From: an uncultured Muribaculaceae bacterium
Lineage (GTDB): Bacteria > Bacteroidota > Bacteroidia > Bacteroidales > Muribaculaceae
NCBI GenBank assembly: GCA_910585285.1
Contig: CAJUDL010000019.1
Coordinates: forward strand, 1 to 63,645
DNA: 63,645 bases
Direction of reading: 5' to 3'
Shown: positions 59,254 to 63,645 of the stretch, piece by piece
Layout of the letters: every line of letters begins with the position of its first letter
Numbering within the stretch: the stretch's first letter is position 1
Notes under the pieces: generated by a model
Database searches by the model: none
The model's input: the letters and a program-made list of their open reading frames with translations, nothing else
Told to the model about the DNA's origin: nothing
Translations under genes and position numbers: made by a program

Positions 59254-60777
59254 ATGAACCTGTCATCTGTTTACGATATTCTGTTCTCCGGCAAATCCTT
59301 GACCCTTCCAGCTGAGGAGATGGTCAACGTTAGGGATTGCCACGAATTTCTTAAGGAATTTGTAGCCGACAAGGTCATCTACGGCATCAACACAGGTTTC
59401 GGACCTATGGCTCAATGGCGCGTAGATGACAATCACCTCAAGGAACTTCAATACAACATCATTCGCAGTCATGCCACCGGTGCCGGCACTCCCCTCTCCG
59501 ACATAGAGGTTAAATCAGCTATGATTGCCCGCATCGGCACCTTCCTGCAGGCGCGCTCCGGCATCAATCCCTCGGTCATCACCCTCCTGCAGGAATTCGT
59601 GAACCGGGGAATATATCCTTTCATCCCCATGCACGGTAGTGTCGGAGCCAGCGGCGACCTCGTGCAGCTTGCGCACATCGCGCTTTGTCTCATCGGCGAA
59701 GGGAAAGTGCACTTTAAAGGGGAATGGCGTCCAACCGCCGACGTGATGAAGGAGGAAGGACTCACACCGATGGGGATTTTCGTGCGCGAAGGGTTGTCGG
59801 TCACCAACGGCACATCCGTGATGACAGGCATCTCGATAGTGAATCAATATTATGCCGAAAATCTCTTGAAATATGGAGTAATAGCATCGGCATGGATCAA
59901 TGAGATTGCCGATTCTTTCGACGATTATATGTCGGTAGAGGAAAACATCTGCCGCCGTCAACCCGGACAGCAGGTGATTGCCCGCTGGCTTCGTGAAGTC
60001 AGCGAGGGGAGCAAGCATCTTCAGAAACGTGAGCATGAGCTTTATGACCCCGCGAAGAACAAAGACACCTATTTCGAACATAAGGTGCAGGCTTATTATT
60101 CGTTGCGATGCATCCCCCAGATTTATGGACCGATCTTCGACACTCTTGCCAACACGGGGGAAGTTCTTCAGAACGAACTCAACTCGGCATGCGACAATCC
60201 GATCGTAGACTACACTACAAAAAACATATACCATGGTGGCAACTTCCATGGCGACTATATTTCACTTGAGGAAGACAAGGTGAAGATAGCGATGGTGCGT
60301 CTCGCCATGACAGCGGAACGCCAGCTCAACTATCTTTTCCACGACCGCATCAATGGCATCCTCCCTCCTTTCCTCAATCTCGGAGTGCTCGGACTCAACT
60401 ACGGCATGCAGGCATGCCAGTTTACCGCCACCTCAACTACCGCCGAGTGCCAGACTCTCGCCATGCCGAACTATGTGCACAGCATTCCCAACAACAACGA
60501 CAACCAGGACATCGTTAGCATGGGCACCAACTCTGCGCTTTTGTGCAGAAAGGTGATTGACAATGCTTATCAGGTCATGTCCATCTTATATATCGCTCTC
60601 GCCCAGGCAACAGACTGTCTGCAGATTGCCGACAAACTGTCGCCAAAGACCCGCGAGCAATATGATGCAATACGTAAGATATGCCCCAAGTTCATTGAAG
60701 ACACACCCTTCTATGAAGAAGTGGCGGAAACCGAAATTTATTTAAGAACGAACATCATCCAATACTTGAAATCATGA
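59254..60777 (+). CDS. Aromatic amino acid ammonia-lyase, probably tyrosine ammonia-lyase (flexirubin/aryl polyene type)
   Basis: 507 residues. The MIO prosthetic group forms from ASG at residues 132-134 in GSVGASGDLVQLAHIAL. Other family motifs: VIYGINTGFGPMAQWRV at 41-57, NGTSVMTGISIVNQYYAENLL, NSACDNPIVD, YHGGNFHGDYISLE and TTAECQTLAMPNYVHSIPNNNDNQDIVSMGTNSA. The substrate loop reads LQYNIIRSHATGAG; the Flavobacterium tyrosine ammonia-lyase I remember has LQYNLIRSHSSGTG there. The neighbours are FabG and a ketosynthase rather than hutU/hutI, which supports p-coumarate production as starter of an aryl polyene pigment over histidine breakdown. ATGA overlap with the next gene. Confidence 0.85.
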   Translation: MNLSSVYDILFSGKSLTLPAEEMVNVRDCHEFLKEFVADKVIYGINTGFGPMAQWRVDDNHLKELQYNIIRSHATGAGTPLSDIEVKSAMIARIGTFLQARSGINPSVITLLQEFVNRGIYPFIPMHGSVGASGDLVQLAHIALCLIGEGKVHFKGEWRPTADVMKEEGLTPMGIFVREGLSVTNGTSVMTGISIVNQYYAENLLKYGVIASAWINEIADSFDDYMSVEENICRRQPGQQVIARWLREVSEGSKHLQKREHELYDPAKNKDTYFEHKVQAYYSLRCIPQIYGPIFDTLANTGEVLQNELNSACDNPIVDYTTKNIYHGGNFHGDYISLEEDKVKIAMVRLAMTAERQLNYLFHDRINGILPPFLNLGVLGLNYGMQACQFTATSTTAECQTLAMPNYVHSIPNNNDNQDIVSMGTNSALLCRKVIDNAYQVMSILYIALAQATDCLQIADKLSPKTREQYDAIRKICPKFIEDTPFYEEVAETEIYLRTNIIQYLKS

Positions 60778-61499
60778 ATTTTGCATTGGTTACAGGCGGC
60801 TCGCGCGGTCTTGGTGCTGCAATATGCAAACGTCTCGCTTCGCAAGGACTGGGGATAATCATAAATTATCATTCCAACGAAACTGCGGCTCAAGAAGTTG
60901 CAGAAACCATACGCGACAAAGGTGGAGTCGCCGATCTTCTCCCCTTCGATGTCAGCAACGAGCAATCAGTAGACTCGGCATTGGGGAAATGGGAAGAGGC
61001 ACACCCCTCCGACCGCATCACCGTGCTTGTCAACAATGCCGGCATCCGGGAAGACAGCCTGATGATATTCATGCAGGCAGAGCAATGGCATAAGGTTATC
61101 AGCACAACCCTCGACGGTTTCTTCTACGTGACGCGTCGTGTGCTCAAAGGGATGCTGACGAAACGCCACGGCAGAATCATCAATATCGCTTCTCTTTCCG
61201 GACTCAAGGGATTGCCGGGGCAGGCGAACTATTCCGCAGCCAAGGCTGCCCTGATCGGAGCCACGAAGGCTCTCGCTCAGGAAGTAGCGCCCCGCAAGGT
61301 CACGGTCAACGCCGTGGCACCGGGATTCATCCGATCAGACATGACTAAAGATCTGGATGAGGATTCATTGAAAAAGACCGTGCCGCTCGGAAGGTTCGGA
61401 GAGGCGGAGGAAGTTGCCGCGCTTGTGGCTTTCCTTGCATCCGACGATTCAGCATACATCACGGGAGAAACAATCTCCATCAATGGAGGACTCTTGTGA
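60774..61499 (+). CDS. 3-oxoacyl-ACP reductase, FabG-like
   Basis: 241 residues, classical short-chain dehydrogenase. TGGSRGLGAAICKRL at the start binds NADPH; NNAG and the catalytic set follow: NIASLSGLKGLPGQANYSAAKAA with Ser, Tyr-x3-Lys; NAVAPGFIRSDMTKDL; and ITGETISINGGLL at the C terminus. It would reduce the beta-keto group on each chain-extension round of a dedicated fatty-acid-like pathway. Overlaps the ammonia-lyase stop. Confidence 0.93.
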   Translation: MNFALVTGGSRGLGAAICKRLASQGLGIIINYHSNETAAQEVAETIRDKGGVADLLPFDVSNEQSVDSALGKWEEAHPSDRITVLVNNAGIREDSLMIFMQAEQWHKVISTTLDGFFYVTRRVLKGMLTKRHGRIINIASLSGLKGLPGQANYSAAKAALIGATKALAQEVAPRKVTVNAVAPGFIRSDMTKDLDEDSLKKTVPLGRFGEAEEVAALVAFLASDDSAYITGETISINGGLL

Positions 61500-61582
61500 T
61501 AATGTGTAATGTGTAATGAATAATGTGTAGTATAGCGGAACAGAATTAAACATTAAACATTGAAAATTAAACATTAAACAAA
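61500..61582. repeat. AT-rich AATGTGTAAT / TTAAACATTAAACA repeat
   Basis: The gap between fabG and the ketosynthase gene has AATGTGTAATGTGTAATG, then ATTAAACATTAAACATTG and ATTAAACATTAAACA. It is the same repeat style as 14605-14713. A ribosome-binding-like AAAGGGG follows. Confidence 0.55.
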
Positions 61583-61585
61583 GGG

Positions 61586-62818
61586 GTGAACAGAAGAGTA
61601 GTTATAACAGGAATAGGAATCTGGTCCTGTATAGGCAAAAATAAAGAGGAAGTCAAGGATTCGCTCTATCAGGGTAAATCAGGAATCGGACTCGAACCGG
61701 AACGTCTGGAATACGGCTATCGCTCCGGACTCACCGGCATCGTAGAGCATCCCAAGCTTAAGGGTGTTCTTGACCGCCGCACACGCGTGGCACTTTCCGA
61801 AGAGGCGGAATTCGCGTATATGGCAGCCAAGGAGGCTTTCGACGAGGCTAAAGTCACCGACGAATATCTACGCGAGAATGAGGTTGGCGTGATTTTCGGC
61901 AATGACTCCTCCGCAAAACCGGTAATCGAGGCTGCCAACATCATGAAAGAGAAACATGATTCGGCACTCATCGGTTCCGGATACATATTCCAGTCGATGA
62001 ATTCGACCGTAAACATGAACCTGAGCACCATCTTCCACCTCAAAGGTGTGAACTTCACCATCAGTGCGGCGTGCGCCAGCGGATCCCACTCAATCGGTCT
62101 CGCATACATGCTGATCAAGCAAGGATTGCAGGATATGATTCTGGCAGGAGGAGCACAGGAAACCAACTACTATTCGATGGCGACATTCGATGCACTCGGA
62201 GCGTTCTCGGTGCGCATGGACGACCCGACGAAAGCGTCGCGTCCCTTCGATGCCTCACGCGACGGACTCATTCCCAGCGGCGGCGCAGCGGCTCTCGTGC
62301 TTGAAGACTATGATCATGCCGTGGCACGCGGTGCGAACATCCTCGCCGAAGTAGTGGGTTACGGTTTCTCCTCAAACGGTGGCGGCATATCGCAGCCAAG
62401 CGACGACGGATCGTTGAAAGCCATGAGCCGCGCCATGGATGATGCCGGAGTTTCCCCCGATGAAATCGACTATATCAACGCTCACGCCACTTCCACTCCG
62501 CAAGGTGACGAATTCGAGGCATTGGCGCTCGATCGCCTTTTCAGAGGGAAGAAAGCATTGATAAGCAGCACCAAGTCCATGACCGGTCATGAATGCTGGA
62601 TGGCAGGAGCAAGCGAGATTGTATATAGCGTAATCATGATGCAGAACAATTTCGTGGCTCCAAACATCAACCTTGAGACCCCATGCGAGGCGGCTGCCAA
62701 TCTAAACATAGCCCGGGAGACTGTGGATATGCCTCTTGACATCGTTCTCTCCAACTCATTCGGATTCGGAGGCACCAACAGTGCTCTTGTGATCCGCAAG
62801 GTGCAAGGAAACGTATGA
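61586..62818 (+). CDS. Beta-ketoacyl-ACP synthase (FabF/KAS II type)
   Basis: 410 residues, started at GTG 61586 (RVVITGIGIWSCIG is the family's first strand); RBS AAAGG just before. Active site: Cys173 in ISAACASGSHSIGLAY, then His in YINAHATSTPQGD and STKSMTGHECWMAGASE, and LSNSFGFGGTNSALVIRK at the end. Its sequence is away from the standard housekeeping FabF (ASSGIG or FPxG parts altered), as in KAS enzymes of aryl polyene and flexirubin clusters. It would elongate the p-coumaroyl-type starter with malonyl units. Confidence 0.9.
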   Translation: MNRRVVITGIGIWSCIGKNKEEVKDSLYQGKSGIGLEPERLEYGYRSGLTGIVEHPKLKGVLDRRTRVALSEEAEFAYMAAKEAFDEAKVTDEYLRENEVGVIFGNDSSAKPVIEAANIMKEKHDSALIGSGYIFQSMNSTVNMNLSTIFHLKGVNFTISAACASGSHSIGLAYMLIKQGLQDMILAGGAQETNYYSMATFDALGAFSVRMDDPTKASRPFDASRDGLIPSGGAAALVLEDYDHAVARGANILAEVVGYGFSSNGGGISQPSDDGSLKAMSRAMDDAGVSPDEIDYINAHATSTPQGDEFEALALDRLFRGKKALISSTKSMTGHECWMAGASEIVYSVIMMQNNFVAPNINLETPCEAAANLNIARETVDMPLDIVLSNSFGFGGTNSALVIRKVQGNV

Positions 62819-62925
62819 TTTCATTTTCTATATTTGAAATCGAATTTTATTACAATAAGTAACCGGAATTCAATGATTTTTATTAATTTTACATTTAAAA
62901 GTCATAATTCATAAATTTTAACATC

Positions 62926-63645
62926 ATGAGACCAGCTATTCGGAAACTTTTCTATGTAATTTGCCTTTTGTCAGCATGCGTTGCATCTGCATCGGCAGAG
63001 GAGCTTCAAGAGGTGGTTTACCTCAAAAACGGCAGCGTGATCCGAGGCACAATCGTAGAACAGGTGCCGAATCAAAGTCTCAAGATCAAAACCACAGACG
63101 GCAATATTTTCATCTTCAAGATTGATGAAGTAGAGAAAATCACAAAAGAACCGATGTATCAGACGAAATCCAGCCGCAGCAATTACAGCTACGGCATGAC
63201 AGACTCCACTCCAGTTGAAAGCGTTCAAAGCCGTCAATATCCCGTATATCAAGAATACGGTTGGGAAAAAGCTCCGCGCTATCGCGGATTCGCTGGAGAA
63301 TCCACCATATTCGGCGTTGGTGACTATTCTTATTCCAGAATAATGTTCCTTACATCTCACGGCGTGCAGATCACACCAGAGATTTACGCCGGTATCGGCA
63401 CGGGTATCACGGCATGGTTCGATGTATATGACTATTGGGGAGAGGAAACCTACGCAAGTATTCCCCTTTTCGTAAATGTCAGAGGCGAGATCCACAACCT
63501 CATCCGCAGGAATTTCTCTCCGTACATCGATTTGAAACTTGGCTACAACTTTGTGAATGTCACGGGTGTCTTCTTCACCCCAGAAGTAGGCATGCATTTC
63601 TATTTCGGACATAAGAAATTTGGAATCGGATGTGGCATTAGTTAT
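62926..63645 (+). CDS. Secreted/outer-membrane protein of unknown function (runs off the window)
   Basis: From ATG 62926 an open frame of 240 codons reaches the end of the window. It starts with a signal peptide (KLFYVICLLSACVASASA). An SH3-like repeat VVYLKNGSVIRGTIVEQVPN, QSLKIKTTDGNIFIFKIDEVEKI follows, a motif common in Bacteroidetes envelope proteins. After a linker comes a beta-barrel-like domain (FAGESTIFGVGDYSYSRIMF ... YAGIGTGITAWFDVYDYWG, FSPYIDLKLGYNFVNVTGVFFTPEVGMHFYF). The C terminus is missing. Family not named. It may belong with the neighbouring pigment genes but this is not shown. Confidence 0.75.
   Translation, partial: MRPAIRKLFYVICLLSACVASASAEELQEVVYLKNGSVIRGTIVEQVPNQSLKIKTTDGNIFIFKIDEVEKITKEPMYQTKSSRSNYSYGMTDSTPVESVQSRQYPVYQEYGWEKAPRYRGFAGESTIFGVGDYSYSRIMFLTSHGVQITPEIYAGIGTGITAWFDVYDYWGEETYASIPLFVNVRGEIHNLIRRNFSPYIDLKLGYNFVNVTGVFFTPEVGMHFYFGHKKFGIGCGISY

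Noticed and set aside
59254..60777. Histidine ammonia-lyase of the hut pathway
   Set aside because: The substrate loop and neighbours (FabG, ketosynthase) match tyrosine ammonia-lyase loci of Bacteroidetes; no hutU, hutI or ftcD is present. It remains a possible alternative name.
62971..63612. 213-codon open frame on the minus strand at the right edge
   Set aside because: The plus-strand frame from 62926 has a signal peptide, SH3-like repeats and barrel strands; the minus frame has no such features.

Overview
The window looks like a chromosomal segment of a gut Bacteroidales bacterium, most likely from the Muribaculaceae or a close relative. Evidence: Bacteroidetes-type promoters (TTTG, about 19-22 bp, TAnnTTTG), glycan-degradation genes, two tyrosine recombinases of the Bacteroidetes type, a UpxY-type antiterminator that opens a capsular polysaccharide (CPS) locus, and a four-subunit 2-oxoacid:ferredoxin oxidoreductase of anaerobes. 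No phage structural, conjugation or CRISPR genes were seen.

Left part (1-18,300). This is an accessory and housekeeping mix. It holds the start of a GH36 alpha-galactosidase, a DUF4143 ATPase, two AraC regulators, an acyltransferase, a frameshifted KilA-N gene, a VOC/DUF1349 pair with a divergent LuxR-type regulator, and a decayed AraC-type fragment. Then come a Wzx-like flippase and ruvB, followed by a strongly structured intergenic RNA candidate with its own terminator (11,502-11,709). Next is a decayed mannan-utilisation patch: a phosphomannose-isomerase-like protein without its catalytic core, a GH76 lipoprotein, and a 5'-truncated gene. The part ends with the oxidoreductase operon (ferredoxin, alpha, beta, gamma) and a sirtuin.

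Centre (18,316-51,912). This is a large CPS locus. Its upstream tyrosine recombinase is interrupted by one in-frame amber codon. Next to it lies a 268-bp segment bounded by perfect 21-bp inverted repeats. That segment carries a consensus promoter near its right end that points into the locus, so the switch is ON in this sequence. A leader with hairpins and a 22-residue ORF precedes the UpxY gene, and WecA, Wza and Wzc homologues follow. A visibly AT-rich variable block (about 21.5-46.6 kb) encodes glycosyltransferases, Wzx, Wzy, acetyltransferases and a three-gene module. The module comprises a DRE-TIM aldolase fused to a sialyltransferase-like domain, a CMP-Kdo-synthetase homologue, and a DUF115/GT42-like protein. 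I read it as an ulosonic-acid synthesis, activation and transfer pathway, possibly for an unusual sugar. The locus closes with a WecG/TagA enzyme, two YjbH-like outer-membrane proteins, a lipoprotein and gmd. Two GT11 fucosyltransferases match the GDP-fucose route that gmd starts.

Right part (52,121-63,645). It contains an NhaD antiporter, a GT4 glycosyltransferase, tRNA-Ser(UGA) with a consensus promoter, two membrane proteins of unknown function, an intact tyrosine recombinase and a secreted esterase. At the end lies a tyrosine-ammonia-lyase / FabG / ketosynthase trio that looks like the start of an aryl-polyene or flexirubin cluster running off the right edge, followed by a partial outer-membrane-type protein.
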